A stretch of 64,000 nucleotides of DNA from Pseudomonas agarici. Its GTDB lineage: Bacteria; Pseudomonadota; Gammaproteobacteria; Pseudomonadales; Pseudomonadaceae. Numbering within the stretch: position 1 is the first letter of the stretch; the number at the start of each line of letters is the position of its first letter. Position numbers and translations under genes: made by a program. The notes beneath the pieces were generated by a model. The model searched no databases. It saw only the letters and a program-made list of their open reading frames with translations, and was not told where the DNA came from. Positions 1 to 9,542 of this stretch are shown here, one piece after another. The stretch is taken from assembly GCF_900109755.1 (NCBI RefSeq), contig NZ_FOAR01000007.1, positions 173,267 through 237,266 on the forward strand, given 5' to 3'.

Positions 1-2031
1 GCTTCCGGCGGCTCGGCCGGTTATGACCACAAGAAGATGGGTATCACCGCCAAGGGCGCGTGGGTGGGCGTACAGCGTCACTTCCGCGAGCGCGGTATCA
101 ATGTCCAGGAAGACAGTGTCACTGTGGTCGGTGTCGGCGACATGGCCGGCGACGTGTTCGGCAACGGCCTGTTGATGTCCGACAAGCTCAAGTTGGTCGC
201 GGCCTTCAACCACCTGCACATCTTCATCGACCCGAATCCAGATCCGGCAACCAGCTTCGCCGAGCGCCAGCGCCTGTTCGATCTGCCGCGTTCGGCCTGG
301 TCCGACTACGACACCCGTATCATGTCCGAAGGCGGCGGTATCTTCTCGCGTAGCGCGAAGAGCATTGCGATCTCCGCGCAGATGAAAGAGCGCTTCGACA
401 TCAGCGCGGATAAACTGACCCCAACCGAACTGTTGAATGCGTTACTCAAGGCACCGGTGGACCTGTTGTGGAATGGCGGTATTGGCACCTACGTCAAAGC
501 CAGCAGCGAAAGCCATGCCGATGTCGGCGACAAGGCCAATGACGCACTGCGCGTGAACGGTAACGAATTGCGTTGCAAGGTGGTGGGCGAGGGCGGCAAC
601 CTGGGCATGACCCAGCTCGGTCGCGTCGAGTTCGGCCTCAATGGTGGCGGCTCCAACACCGACTTCATCGACAACGCCGGTGGCGTGGACTGTTCCGACC
701 ACGAAGTGAATATCAAGATCCTGCTCAACGAAGTGGTGCAGGCTGGCGATATGACCGAGAAGCAGCGCAACCAGTTGCTCGGCAGCATGACCAATGAAGT
801 CGGCAGCCTGGTGCTCGGCAATAACTACAAGCAGACCCAGGCCCTGTCCCTGGCCGCCCGTCGTGCCTACGAGCGGATCGCCGAATACAAGCGCCTGATG
901 AGCGATCTGGAAGGTCGTGGCAAGCTGGACCGTGCCATCGAGTTTCTGCCCTCGGAAGAGCAACTGGCCGAGCGTATTGCCGCCAGCCAGGGGCTGACCC
1001 GTGCCGAGTTGTCGGTGTTGATCTCCTACAGCAAGATCGACCTCAAGGCGGCGTTGCTCGACTCCAAGGTACCGGACGACGAGTACCTGACCCGCGACAT
1101 GGAAACTGCGTTCCCGCCGACGCTGGTGAGCAAGTTCGCCGACGCGATGCGTCGCCACCGCCTCAAGCGTGAAATCGTCAGCACCCAGATCGCCAACGAC
1201 CTGGTCAACCACATGGGCATCACCTTCGTGCAGCGTCTGAAGGAGTCCACCGGCATGAGCCCGGCAAATGTCGCCGGCGCCTATGTCATCGTGCGTGACA
1301 TCTTCCACCTTCCGCACTGGTTCCGTCAGATCGAGGCGTTGGACTACAAAGTGTCGGCCGAGACCCAGCTGGAGTTGATGGATGAATTGATGCGCCTGGG
1401 TCGTCGCGCCACGCGCTGGTTCCTACGCAGCCGTCGCAACGAACAAGATGCTGCCCGTGACGTGGCGCACTTCGGGCCGCACCTGGCAGCCTTGGGCCTC
1501 AAACTCGACGAACTGCTGGAAGGGCCGACCCGGGAAGTCTGGCAGATCCGCTACCAGGCCTATGTCCAGGCCGGTGTACCGGAACTGCTGGCGCGTATGG
1601 TGGCCGGCACCACGCACCTGTACACCCTGTTGCCGATCATCGAGGCCGCCGATGTCACCGGTCACGACGCCGCCGAAGTGGCCAAGGCCTACTTCGCGGT
1701 GGGCAGTGCCCTGGATCTGACTTGGTATTCCCAGCAGATCAGCGACCTGCGTGTCGGCAACAACTGGCAGGCCCAGGCTCGCGAAGCGTTCCGCGACGAT
1801 GTCGATTGGCAGCAGCGGGCGATCACCATCTCGGTGCTGAAGCTGGCCGATGCGCCTGAGGACATGGAAGCCCGCGTGGCCCTGTGGCTGGAGCAGAACG
1901 CGAGCATGGCTGATCGTTGGCGTGCCATGCTGGTGGAAATCCGTGCCGCCAGCGGCACCGACTACGCCATGTACGCGGTCGCCAACCGTGAGTTGATGGA
2001 CCTGGCATTGAGCGGTTCACCAACGCTTTGA
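1..2031 (+). CDS. gdhB: NAD-specific glutamate dehydrogenase, C-terminal part (cut by window start)
   Basis: This is the C-terminal 676 residues of the large 180-type NAD-dependent glutamate dehydrogenase, which oxidatively deaminates glutamate to 2-oxoglutarate and ammonia. The frame is open from base 1 and no start lies in the window. The family is about 1,600 residues long, so roughly 40% is present. The Rossmann-type stretch VGVGDMAGDVFGNG (codons near 121-165) and the EGGNLGMTQ segment are typical of the NAD-binding dehydrogenase core; the rest is the long helical C-terminal domain of this family. It ends in TGA at 2029-2031 and is followed at once by a strong terminator, so it is transcribed independently of what follows. 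Identification is secure from the sequence; the N-terminal domains cannot be assessed. Confidence 0.95.
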   Translation, partial: ASGGSAGYDHKKMGITAKGAWVGVQRHFRERGINVQEDSVTVVGVGDMAGDVFGNGLLMSDKLKLVAAFNHLHIFIDPNPDPATSFAERQRLFDLPRSAWSDYDTRIMSEGGGIFSRSAKSIAISAQMKERFDISADKLTPTELLNALLKAPVDLLWNGGIGTYVKASSESHADVGDKANDALRVNGNELRCKVVGEGGNLGMTQLGRVEFGLNGGGSNTDFIDNAGGVDCSDHEVNIKILLNEVVQAGDMTEKQRNQLLGSMTNEVGSLVLGNNYKQTQALSLAARRAYERIAEYKRLMSDLEGRGKLDRAIEFLPSEEQLAERIAASQGLTRAELSVLISYSKIDLKAALLDSKVPDDEYLTRDMETAFPPTLVSKFADAMRRHRLKREIVSTQIANDLVNHMGITFVQRLKESTGMSPANVAGAYVIVRDIFHLPHWFRQIEALDYKVSAETQLELMDELMRLGRRATRWFLRSRRNEQDAARDVAHFGPHLAALGLKLDELLEGPTREVWQIRYQAYVQAGVPELLARMVAGTTHLYTLLPIIEAADVTGHDAAEVAKAYFAVGSALDLTWYSQQISDLRVGNNWQAQAREAFRDDVDWQQRAITISVLKLADAPEDMEARVALWLEQNASMADRWRAMLVEIRAASGTDYAMYAVANRELMDLALSGSPTL

Positions 2032-2050
2032 TCGCCTGAAGCAGTCACCG

Positions 2051-2083
2051 AAAACCCCGACGCGTGAGCGTCGGGGTTTTTTG
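2051..2083 (+). terminator. Rho-independent terminator of gdhB
   Basis: AAAACCCCGACGC is paired with GCGTCGGGGTTTT around a short TGA loop and runs into a T tract. It begins 20 bp after the gdhB stop codon. Confidence 0.93.
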
Positions 2084-2277
2084 TTGGAGTTTTTATAAAG
2101 GCGGCTGCGATCAGCCAAAGACTCGTTCACCGATTGAACTGTTAGAGGGCGTTAATAGATATATTATCAGTGGGTAATATAGATAAAAAAATAGGCTAAG
2201 CGATTGGTTATTTGAACTTTTTATCGAGTGATTGAAGATTAGTATAAGAGGGTGGGATTATTTAAGGTATTTCGGAT

Positions 2278-5200
2278 ATGGTTGTTTATGCTCTTGAAAC
2301 ATCGGATGTCGCTGCACCCCTTGGAAGGGAGGAGTATCATACGCTGGTGGCAAGTCGACTGCCGGATTGGTTGAAGGCCGCGCCCTTCGCTTCCCGTAGC
2401 GCCTATGTGGCCAACATGCGTCGCCATCAGGCGAATAAAACCCGTCTGGCCGATTATCTACAGGGTTTGCGAAACCCCGAGGCTTTTGCCGCGCCACTGT
2501 TGCAGCAAGCCCTGGACGATGAGTTCGGGACAGGGTTGGATGTGCATCAGGACCAGCTCAGGCACGTTCATATACTGGCGGCAGAAACACTCTCCACACC
2601 CTATCAGCAAAAGCTTACACAACAGTCGCTATTACAAGCTGCCTTACAGAACTTCGAGGAAAGCGAAACCACTTATTTTGGTTTCGATCGAGGCTCGCAG
2701 ATACTTCGCAAGAGTCCGGCTGTCTTGAAGAAAGCGTTTACGCCCCAGCTATTTGCCAAGTTATGCCGAGATTTGGATCTGGGCGGGAAATATAAAGAGC
2801 ATATTGAGTCTTTTCTGTTGCGTAAGAGCGCCTCCGGGCAACGCGACGATGAATTTCGTCGATTGTGCGTGGCCAAGGAAATCTCCGAGCTGGCGCTGCA
2901 GGCCGATATCGCGGTGATGAAAGGGCATATCGACGGCTCGGCCTATCGGATGCTCAAGCAGTGGGTCGGCGGCGACTCCAGCCCTCTCTGGAGCCAGCAT
3001 GCCGTACAGTTTCATGAGATAAAGATGCTCGATGTGCGTATTCCCGACAGCGGTTATCGGGGGGCTTTGCTCAAGGGCGCATTGCTGATCCGTTTTGACG
3101 TCGCCAACGCCCGTGAGCCTTGCCCTTGTGTGGTATACCTGTCCGGCGATACCGAACAGGCGCTCAAGCAATATTCAAGCCTGGCGGCGTTCGAGGACGA
3201 CCTCAGAGGCAGGCTGGGTGATCAGGGTTATCAACACGGCTTTCGGCGCTACCTCCATCTGCGAACTCAGCCGGTGTTTTTCACCACCCTGAACGAACGC
3301 CTGAATCGCTGGAATCCCGAGGTACGTCGGCGTGTGCCCGATGAGCAGGCGCGCTTGCAGCTCCAGCTCGCCCCGATAACGGGAGATCCCTTTTTCGAGC
3401 TCTATGTGCAGCACACCGACAAACTGCTTGATGATGCCCGGATATTGGCGGTGTCGACGAATGCGGAGGACAAGAAGACCCGTAGCGCTCGTTGGCATTC
3501 CTTTCTGGATTGGGGTGTCAGCTTGCTGTTTTTTGTACCGGGCCTTGGTGAAACGATGTTAGCGGTGGTGGCTGCCCAGTTGTTGGTCCAGCTCTACGAC
3601 GGGATCGAGGATTGGCAACACGACGAAAAGAAGCAGGCGGTACTGACCTTTCTTAGCGTGGTATTGAATCTGGAGCTTGGAGCCTTCCTCCAGGTTCTGG
3701 CCCGTGACGCCGAAGCGGCTGTTTTTGTTGACACACTCAAGCAGGTCAAACTGTCGGACGAAGGAACCCGGTTATGGAAAGCCGACCTGGCGCCCTATCG
3801 ACATACACCGGTCTTGCCCGAAGGGCTCGAGCCCGACGGCTCAGGACTACGCGTGCACAACTCCAGTAGCTACCTGGCACTGGACGGGAACTACTACCAG
3901 CTTCGGCCCACTCGCGTCAGCCATGAGTATCGTGCCGAGCATCCCAACCGGCCAACCTATTCGCCACTGTTCAGTCATAACGGCTCAGGCGCCTGGACGC
4001 ATGAGCTGGAAGAGCCGTTGCAGTGGGACGCGTTCAAGCTGTTCCAACGCCTGGGACCGGATCTGGCGGATTTTTCCCCGGAGCAGGCGGATCGAATCAT
4101 GACCATCAGCGGCGTGGAGGCCGATCAGTTGCGCCCGGTCTACCTGGACCAGATGAGCCGGCCCGCGCTGCTGAGCGATACGGTTGAGCGCTTCAGGGTC
4201 GATGAAGATATCCAACGATTTATCCAGACCGGTACCACCAATGGTGGCATTGTCGATTGGCGTATGCAGGAACAACTGCTCGAGACCTTGTGGCCACCCA
4301 CCAAGGTATTGCAATTCGTCAATGGGGAAGGGCAGGTGTTGAAGGAATACGGCCCGGCAAATAAGGCGCTGTTGCCCGTGGTGACCGTCACCGAAGCGCA
4401 GATACACGAGGCCGAACTGCTGAACGTGGTGTTGCGCGGACTTGACCAGAACGAGGTCGATACGTTGCTCGGTCGTCAGGCAGGCGAGGCACGGTTGACC
4501 CCTGCCGAGCAACTGACGGCTCTGAACAAGCGACTTGCCACCGAGGCGCAGAACCAACGCAGTGCATTGTTCGAGGCCTATTACGAGTTTCGTAGCCGCT
4601 CCCGAAATGCCTTTGTCGCCTTGTTCAAACGCGATTTCCCCAGCTTGCCGACGGCGATCGCCGATGAATTGGCCCATGCGGCCGAGGGGTATGAGATCGA
4701 GGTGCTGAAAAGCGGGAAGGTGCCGTTGCGGCTGGCGGAAGAAAGTCGCTGGTATCTGCAGCAGGTGCGTATCGCTCGGGCCTATGAAGGTTTTTTTATC
4801 GAGTCATCGGTCAGCCTGGATGCCGATCGGTTGTTCTTGCATTCACTGGAAAACCTGCCGGGCTGGTCGAAAACCTTGCGTATCGAGCTGTACGAGCCTG
4901 CCGAGTTGGCACCGAGCGGGCGACGCCTGGTCGACAGCCTGGGCCCACGCTCCTCCGAGGCTCCTCTGGAGTTGGTACGTCAGTCGAGGGGCTATGAGAT
5001 CGAGGGACAAAAGCTGCCCGGTAACCTCCAGATGAAGTTATTGCATGCACTGCCGGAAAATCAGCTCAAGGCTCTGGGGTTCTCGCGCACAACTCGCCCG
5101 GAATTGCTCAAGCAGGCGGTAGTGAGCCACCTGATGCTACCGCGCGCGCGCTCGCTCGTTGCTCGGCATGCAACCCATCAAGCCTGGATTCAGGTCGCCC

Positions 5201-5310
5201 TTGCGCTTGAGCGATGGGCGGATCGGCTACCCGCTCGGTGGGCAGCAGAGTGCGCAAGCGGTATCGCCGAGTCAGTTGCAACTGTTGGTCGACAAGCTTT
5301 ATCCCGGTAA
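2278..5310 (+). CDS. N-terminal half of a split NEL-type E3 ubiquitin-ligase toxin (DUF6543 region)
   Basis: The 1,010 codons match the N-terminal part of the giant Pseudomonas proteins built as DUF6543 ('dermonecrotic toxin'-type domain), then leucine-rich repeats, then a NEL ubiquitin-ligase domain. A hydrophobic segment lies near residues 415-480 (DWGVSLLFFVPGLG and following), which is common in these proteins. There is no signal peptide. The real frame seems to end near 5150: after LMLPRARS the sequence turns into a random-looking tail that stops at 5310, while the expected continuation (LLGMQPIKPGFRSP) is in the next frame from 5159. The break sits at a (CG)5 tract, and one extra CG would restore a single ORF of about 1,683 codons. 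The upstream 190 bp are AT-rich, consistent with a promoter. Delivery route and targets are unknown; no secretion genes are adjacent. Confidence 0.8.
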   Translation: MVVYALETSDVAAPLGREEYHTLVASRLPDWLKAAPFASRSAYVANMRRHQANKTRLADYLQGLRNPEAFAAPLLQQALDDEFGTGLDVHQDQLRHVHILAAETLSTPYQQKLTQQSLLQAALQNFEESETTYFGFDRGSQILRKSPAVLKKAFTPQLFAKLCRDLDLGGKYKEHIESFLLRKSASGQRDDEFRRLCVAKEISELALQADIAVMKGHIDGSAYRMLKQWVGGDSSPLWSQHAVQFHEIKMLDVRIPDSGYRGALLKGALLIRFDVANAREPCPCVVYLSGDTEQALKQYSSLAAFEDDLRGRLGDQGYQHGFRRYLHLRTQPVFFTTLNERLNRWNPEVRRRVPDEQARLQLQLAPITGDPFFELYVQHTDKLLDDARILAVSTNAEDKKTRSARWHSFLDWGVSLLFFVPGLGETMLAVVAAQLLVQLYDGIEDWQHDEKKQAVLTFLSVVLNLELGAFLQVLARDAEAAVFVDTLKQVKLSDEGTRLWKADLAPYRHTPVLPEGLEPDGSGLRVHNSSSYLALDGNYYQLRPTRVSHEYRAEHPNRPTYSPLFSHNGSGAWTHELEEPLQWDAFKLFQRLGPDLADFSPEQADRIMTISGVEADQLRPVYLDQMSRPALLSDTVERFRVDEDIQRFIQTGTTNGGIVDWRMQEQLLETLWPPTKVLQFVNGEGQVLKEYGPANKALLPVVTVTEAQIHEAELLNVVLRGLDQNEVDTLLGRQAGEARLTPAEQLTALNKRLATEAQNQRSALFEAYYEFRSRSRNAFVALFKRDFPSLPTAIADELAHAAEGYEIEVLKSGKVPLRLAEESRWYLQQVRIARAYEGFFIESSVSLDADRLFLHSLENLPGWSKTLRIELYEPAELAPSGRRLVDSLGPRSSEAPLELVRQSRGYEIEGQKLPGNLQMKLLHALPENQLKALGFSRTTRPELLKQAVVSHLMLPRARSLVARHATHQAWIQVALALERWADRLPARWAAECASGIAESVATVGRQALSR
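5141..5150 (+). repeat. (CG)5 dinucleotide tract at the frameshift point
   Basis: Five CG units follow CTAC. In the frame of the upstream ORF the codons read P-R-A-R-S. Adding one CG unit would give P-R-A-R-A-R-S-L-L-G-M and join the two halves of the toxin gene exactly. A second longer alternating GC tract lies at 6707-6719 in the same gene. Confidence 0.8.
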
Positions 5311-7327
5311 GGACCTGGAGGTTGTTCGCCTGTTCCTGTCGGCTGAGGGGCAAGATGACAAAGCGTTCCTGAAAGCACTCAATAAGCAGTATGGCGAATA
5401 CCATCGGTTGAAACTGACGCTGGAGCACTGGCGCATTGACAATGAGTATGAGCATGGCGGTGGGGGTGTGGGAGGGTGGCTGGTCAATAAGGCGTCCAAG
5501 TCACGGGTAGTGGATCGTATTAAAAGGTGCTGGCGTCGAGAGTCGCGTCCTCTGCTTGATGACAGTGGCCAGCCGGTGGGGCATGAGTTGGATCTTTCGG
5601 GGGAGCGCCTGCTGAAGTTGCCCGAACTGAAAGAGGGTAGTTTCGATCATGTAATTTCATTGAAGCTGACCTTGGTCGGACTTCGGGAACGGGAGGATCT
5701 CGATGCCTTTCTCAAAGGCTTTCCAGGGCTACGTGAGTTGCGCATCACGGGCGGGCGGCTGACACGGTTGCCATCAAGCATTAGCGGGATGAGCGAACTG
5801 CTCAAGTTGCAGCTCAATGACAATCGGATTGTCTGGACCCAGGTGCTGGGGCAGCGATTGCGTGGTCTGAGGCGCCTCAGGCAATTGAATCTGGACGGCA
5901 ACCCGCTGGGAGTGTTCAGTGTCGCGGGAATGCCCAGGCTGCAGGCGCTGCAACTGCAGCGCACCGGATTGTCCATCTGGCCGGGTGGGGTGCTGGAGTT
6001 GCTCGATCTGGCGCTGCTGGACCTACAGGGCAATCGATTGACCTCCATCCCCTGGAGCTTCTACAGCCTGAGCAGTCGCAGGATGAGAACGGTGCTGCTT
6101 TACGGCAATCCGTTCGATGTGGCGACGCGATATGCGATTTCCCAGTTTATTGATCGACCCTCTATACGTTTCACCCTGCCGGAGGACGCGGGCATCATCG
6201 AGCAAGAAGTGCCGAGGTTGACGCCTGTCGTGGAAAACTGGCTGGACAGCAGTTTCACGGTGGCAGAGCAGGAGCGCAAAAGAGCGCAGTGGGACCTGAT
6301 TGCCCATGAGCCAGAGAGCGAAACTTTTTTGGATGCGATTGCCGCGCTACGTTACTCGGCCGACTATCGCGGCGAATACCGAAGTCAGTTGATGCGGCGT
6401 GTCTGGCGAATGATCGAGGCGGCGACTGCCGACACCCAATTGCGTCAGGCCTTGTTCGATTGGACGAGCGACCTGGAAACCTGCACCGACGGTTTTACCG
6501 AGGTGTTCAGCCGGTTGGGCGGTGAAGTGCTGCTCTATGAGGCGCGGCAACTTGAGGGCGATGCCAGGGAGGCAGCGTACCTGAAGTTGGCTCTGGGGCG
6601 CTCGCGCTTGGCGCGGCTGAATGATATCTGCAAAGTCGAAACCGCCCACCAGGATATTCTCAGGGCCTCCCGCATTGAGGATGCCAGGGCGCAGGCAATC
6701 GCTGCGGCGCGCGCGCGCGATCGGAGTGAGACCGACATTGAGGAGGCCGGGCGTGTAGCGGCCGAGATCGCCGATGCGCGTTGGCCGCATGTCGATGAAG
6801 TCGAGATCTACCTGGCTTACCGCGTCGATCTCGCCGAGCGCCTGGCACTACCCTGGCAACCGCTGTCGATGCTGTATCGGGGGGCCAGCAATGTCACTCA
6901 GGATATGACCCAGGAAGCGGGCGACCAAATCCTGGCGGTCGAGAGTGTACCTGGCAAACAGGTCGAGCTACTGCTGGAGCAACCGCTCTGGAAAGATTAC
7001 CTGAAAACCCTGCCCGAGACGGAAGGCTATGAACTCGTGGCACAGGAGCAGTTGCAAATCCTCGAAGAGCTGCGCGAGGCCCTGGAGCAATTGGCACGGC
7101 AGCCGCAAGCCTCACCACGGGATATCGCCAATTGGACCGAGACGGTGCGGCAGGGAGCCAGTACCTTGGGGATCGCCGAGGCGGCTATTCCCATAGGCCA
7201 GAACATGAGCGATACCGTCTATGAGCAGGCGCTCGAAGTGATCGATCGTGAGCGCAAAGCCGAGGAGGTGCGGATCACCCAACGAGCGCTGGACAGGGCA
7301 CAGGCACCCGACAGCTCGGACCTGTGA
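5159..7327 (+). CDS. C-terminal half of the split toxin: leucine-rich repeats and NEL E3 ubiquitin-ligase domain
   Basis: The sequence conforms to the LRR-NEL end of the Pseudomonas DUF6543-LRR-NEL proteins. LRR units (LxxLxLxxNxL pattern) run from about residue 165 to 310, for example LLKLQLNDNRI, LRQLNLDGNPL and LALLDLQGNRL. The NEL domain follows. Its catalytic cysteine is most likely Cys442 in LETCTDGF, which fits the CxD motif of the IpaH/SspH family. These enzymes transfer ubiquitin from E2 to host proteins through a Cys thioester. The TTG at 5159 is only the first possible start in this frame; the segment probably belongs to the gene starting at 2278. An alternating GC tract at 6707-6719 is in frame here. 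If translated alone it would lack the DUF6543 part. It could also be a real pseudogene half or a sequencing error. Confidence 0.8.
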   Translation: MLGMQPIKPGFRSPLRLSDGRIGYPLGGQQSAQAVSPSQLQLLVDKLYPGKDLEVVRLFLSAEGQDDKAFLKALNKQYGEYHRLKLTLEHWRIDNEYEHGGGGVGGWLVNKASKSRVVDRIKRCWRRESRPLLDDSGQPVGHELDLSGERLLKLPELKEGSFDHVISLKLTLVGLREREDLDAFLKGFPGLRELRITGGRLTRLPSSISGMSELLKLQLNDNRIVWTQVLGQRLRGLRRLRQLNLDGNPLGVFSVAGMPRLQALQLQRTGLSIWPGGVLELLDLALLDLQGNRLTSIPWSFYSLSSRRMRTVLLYGNPFDVATRYAISQFIDRPSIRFTLPEDAGIIEQEVPRLTPVVENWLDSSFTVAEQERKRAQWDLIAHEPESETFLDAIAALRYSADYRGEYRSQLMRRVWRMIEAATADTQLRQALFDWTSDLETCTDGFTEVFSRLGGEVLLYEARQLEGDAREAAYLKLALGRSRLARLNDICKVETAHQDILRASRIEDARAQAIAAARARDRSETDIEEAGRVAAEIADARWPHVDEVEIYLAYRVDLAERLALPWQPLSMLYRGASNVTQDMTQEAGDQILAVESVPGKQVELLLEQPLWKDYLKTLPETEGYELVAQEQLQILEELREALEQLARQPQASPRDIANWTETVRQGASTLGIAEAAIPIGQNMSDTVYEQALEVIDRERKAEEVRITQRALDRAQAPDSSDL

Positions 7328-7387
7328 CCTGCAGCCTTGAAAACAGCCTTCGCGATGCCGGATGGGCGGGCTGCTGTGTCGCGCTGT

Positions 7388-7651
7388 TCAGATACCGATA
7401 TTGCCCAGGGTCTGCACGATATTGCGCAAGGTGCCGGCAATGGCGGGGTGTTCGAGTTCGAAGCGCTCGACCGCCAGGTTGACGCCGTCGGCCAGACTGC
7501 TGTCCTGGGTTGCGGTTTCCAGTTCCAACTGCAATTCGATCTGTCGCATCAGCTCCCGCAGATTGGCGCGCTCGGCTCTGGACAGCGGTGGATTCTGTTT
7601 AAGTTGCTCGCGCAAGGTATTGAGTTGTTTTTGCAGTTCGCGGGCAGGCAT
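7388..7651 (-). CDS. DUF4404 family small cytoplasmic protein
   Basis: The 87-residue product starts MPARELQKQLNTLREQL and is strongly helical, with heptad-like Leu/Arg/Glu spacing in the first 55 residues. It matches the DUF4404 family found in pseudomonads, whose function is unknown. I chose the ATG at 7651 because GAAGGAA lies about 7 bases upstream; the longer open frame to 7693 lacks such a site. It is convergent with the toxin gene and only 60 bp from its stop, with no obvious terminator between them. Confidence 0.75.
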   Translation of the reverse strand: MPARELQKQLNTLREQLKQNPPLSRAERANLRELMRQIELQLELETATQDSSLADGVNLAVERFELEHPAIAGTLRNIVQTLGNIGI

Positions 7652-7782
7652 GGTGGTTTCCTTCTCTAGATAGTCTCTGGCATAGACCTTCATGCAATGA
7701 TAAAGGTCTATGCCTACCTTTTAGAGTAATCCACACTGGCGATCCGCGCCCGATCGAGCAGCCTGCACCGTCAGTTCGTTGC

Positions 7783-8394
7783 TCAGGGCTTCTCGCCCTT
7801 GAGCCGGCGCAGAGCAATATCGTCCAGGCAGCTCGCCAGTTCCCCCAAGTGATCGATCACCGAGTGCGCGCCGAGGCTGAACAGCTCCACGGTGGCCTTG
7901 GCGCGCTTTTTTTCCTGCTCTTTTTTTGACAGCGCCTGCCATTCCCTGGATGACAGGCCGCACAAGGGGCCGCAGGAGGCCAGACCGATGGTCCACAGGC
8001 CTGCATTCAAGCCCGCTTGCAGCAGGCGAGGTTCGCCGCTGATCAACACACAACCCTCCAGTTGTTCCACGCCGAGCGCCATCAGCGCATGCCAGCAGGC
8101 ATTGGGTGCCGGCCACTGTGCGCAGTGGGCGGGGGTGAGAGAGGGTTTGATCCAACCGGGTAGGGGAGCGGCGAGCGGTAGGCTCAGTGTGTGGGGCAAT
8201 TCATCCAGCCAGGCGCACGGCACACCGCGTTGTTGTAGTCCTTGGAGAATGTCCAGTGCGCCCGGCGTGGTGTGGTGGTGTTCGTCCGAATCCAGATGTC
8301 GGCGAGCGCGGGCACCGAAATCCACCAGGCAACCGGACAAGCCTAAAAGCAGGGCGGTGGGCGCGGGTAGAGGTGCGACGGCGAGTAATGGCAT
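7783..8394 (-). CDS. Phosphonatase-like HAD-superfamily protein, nucleophile apparently lost
   Basis: The 203-residue protein aligns by eye to phosphonoacetaldehyde hydrolase-type HAD proteins. The first segment ends VDFG exactly as in the motif DWAGTxVDFG, and residues near 110-140 (LEGCVLISGEPRLLQAGLNAGLWTIGLA) look like the HAD motif IV helix region. The catalytic nucleophile Asp of motif I is replaced: the sequence reads LGLSGCLVDFG where family members have FDWAGTTVDFG. Classical HAD phosphatase or phosphonatase chemistry is therefore unlikely, although the fold may be kept. It stands alone, divergent from mlaA. A related hypothetical protein is commonly annotated near mlaA in pseudomonads. 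I assign no function. Confidence 0.7.
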   Translation of the reverse strand: MPLLAVAPLPAPTALLLGLSGCLVDFGARARRHLDSDEHHHTTPGALDILQGLQQRGVPCAWLDELPHTLSLPLAAPLPGWIKPSLTPAHCAQWPAPNACWHALMALGVEQLEGCVLISGEPRLLQAGLNAGLWTIGLASCGPLCGLSSREWQALSKKEQEKKRAKATVELFSLGAHSVIDHLGELASCLDDIALRRLKGEKP

Positions 8395-8594
8395 GGCAAC
8401 GTCCCTGATGATGACTGCGTAGAATAAGGCGCCGCCATGACAATTGGATGACCAGGCGTCCTTGGTCTAACCTGTAATTCTTTGTAGGACTTGTCCGGGT
8501 CACACTGCCTAAATCCAAGTATTCGCTTTATACTGCGCCTTATTAATCAGGGCATAGCGCCTCGTATCCCGTCTCATCCAAGGAGTTCCTCTCT

Positions 8595-9281
8595 ATGTGC
8601 TGGATCGATCGTCTAGCTCAGTTGTCGTTGTGTGCCGGCGTTGCGCTGGCGCCATTTGCCGCGCAGGCGGCGGACGAAGATCCGTGGGAAAGCCTCAACC
8701 GGCCGATCTTCAAATTCAACGATACACTGGACACCTACGCCCTGAAACCCTTGGCCCAAGGCTATCAGGCGGTCACTCCGCAGTTCCTAGAGAACGGTAT
8801 TCACAACATCTACCGTAACTTCGGCGACGTTGGCAACCTGGTCAACGACGTACTGCAGCTCAAACCACGGGCTGCCGGTATCGATACCGCGCGCTTGCTG
8901 CTGAACACCACCCTCGGCGTGGCGGGTTTCTTTGATGTCGGCACCAAGATGGGGCTGCAGCGCAACGACGAAGACTTTGGTCAGACCCTCGGTCACTGGG
9001 GCGTTGGCAGCGGTCCCTACGTAGTTATCCCGTTCTTCGGCCCGAGCACCCTGCGTGACGCGCCTTCCAGGTTTGCCGACAGCTACACCAAGCCTTATCG
9101 CTACATGGACGACATGTCAGCGCGCAACATCACCTTCGGCGTGGATATCATCGACACCCGTGCGAGCCTGTTGTCCAGCGAGAAGCTGATCAGCGGCGAC
9201 AAGTACATCTTTATCCGCAACGCTTACCTGCAGAACCGCGAATTCAAGGTCAAGGACGGCAAAGTGGAGGACGACTTCTAG
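8595..9281 (+). CDS. mlaA: MlaA/VacJ family outer-membrane phospholipid-retrieval protein
   Basis: MlaA works with OmpC-type porins and the MlaFEDB-MlaC system to remove misplaced phospholipids from the outer leaflet of the outer membrane. The 228-residue length fits. The family signature DPWESLNRPIFKFNDTLD lies just after the signal peptide, followed by YRNFGDVGNLVNDVLQLK and GPSTLRDAPS. The signal peptide ends AQA, before ADEDPWE, and looks like a signal-peptidase I site; the only early Cys residues (2 and 13) do not sit in a convincing lipobox, so the lipid anchor of the E. coli protein may be absent. An RBS (AAGGAG) is 8-9 bases before the ATG. A TATACT-like -10 is near 8528. It lies upstream of rssB as in other pseudomonads. 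Confidence 0.93.
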   Translation: MCWIDRLAQLSLCAGVALAPFAAQAADEDPWESLNRPIFKFNDTLDTYALKPLAQGYQAVTPQFLENGIHNIYRNFGDVGNLVNDVLQLKPRAAGIDTARLLLNTTLGVAGFFDVGTKMGLQRNDEDFGQTLGHWGVGSGPYVVIPFFGPSTLRDAPSRFADSYTKPYRYMDDMSARNITFGVDIIDTRASLLSSEKLISGDKYIFIRNAYLQNREFKVKDGKVEDDF

Positions 9282-9542
9282 CGATTTCGTTGTGGTTTTC
9301 GAACTTTTTATAACTCCCGGTGATTTGAGGTGTAAAGACCTCAAGCCACTGTCGGCATGAGCTTGAAACGCCCGGCGGATGGGAGTACCGTCTGCGCCTT
9401 AGAAGGGCACCTCTGATCGCTATGCACCGGACTTGATCGTCCGTCGCGTTCGAAACAGAGGGGCCAGAGCGAATCCAGTAGTGCGCGTCGGGCTAAAAGC
9501 CTCGCCGGCTACGCCAACCTAATCCTGGCGCCGTTTGCCCAC

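Noticed and set aside
442..1317. Long minus-strand ORF (291 codons) opposite gdhB
   Set aside because: It lies entirely antisense to a secure gene, has His/Gly/Val-biased composition from the high GC third positions, and lacks an RBS.
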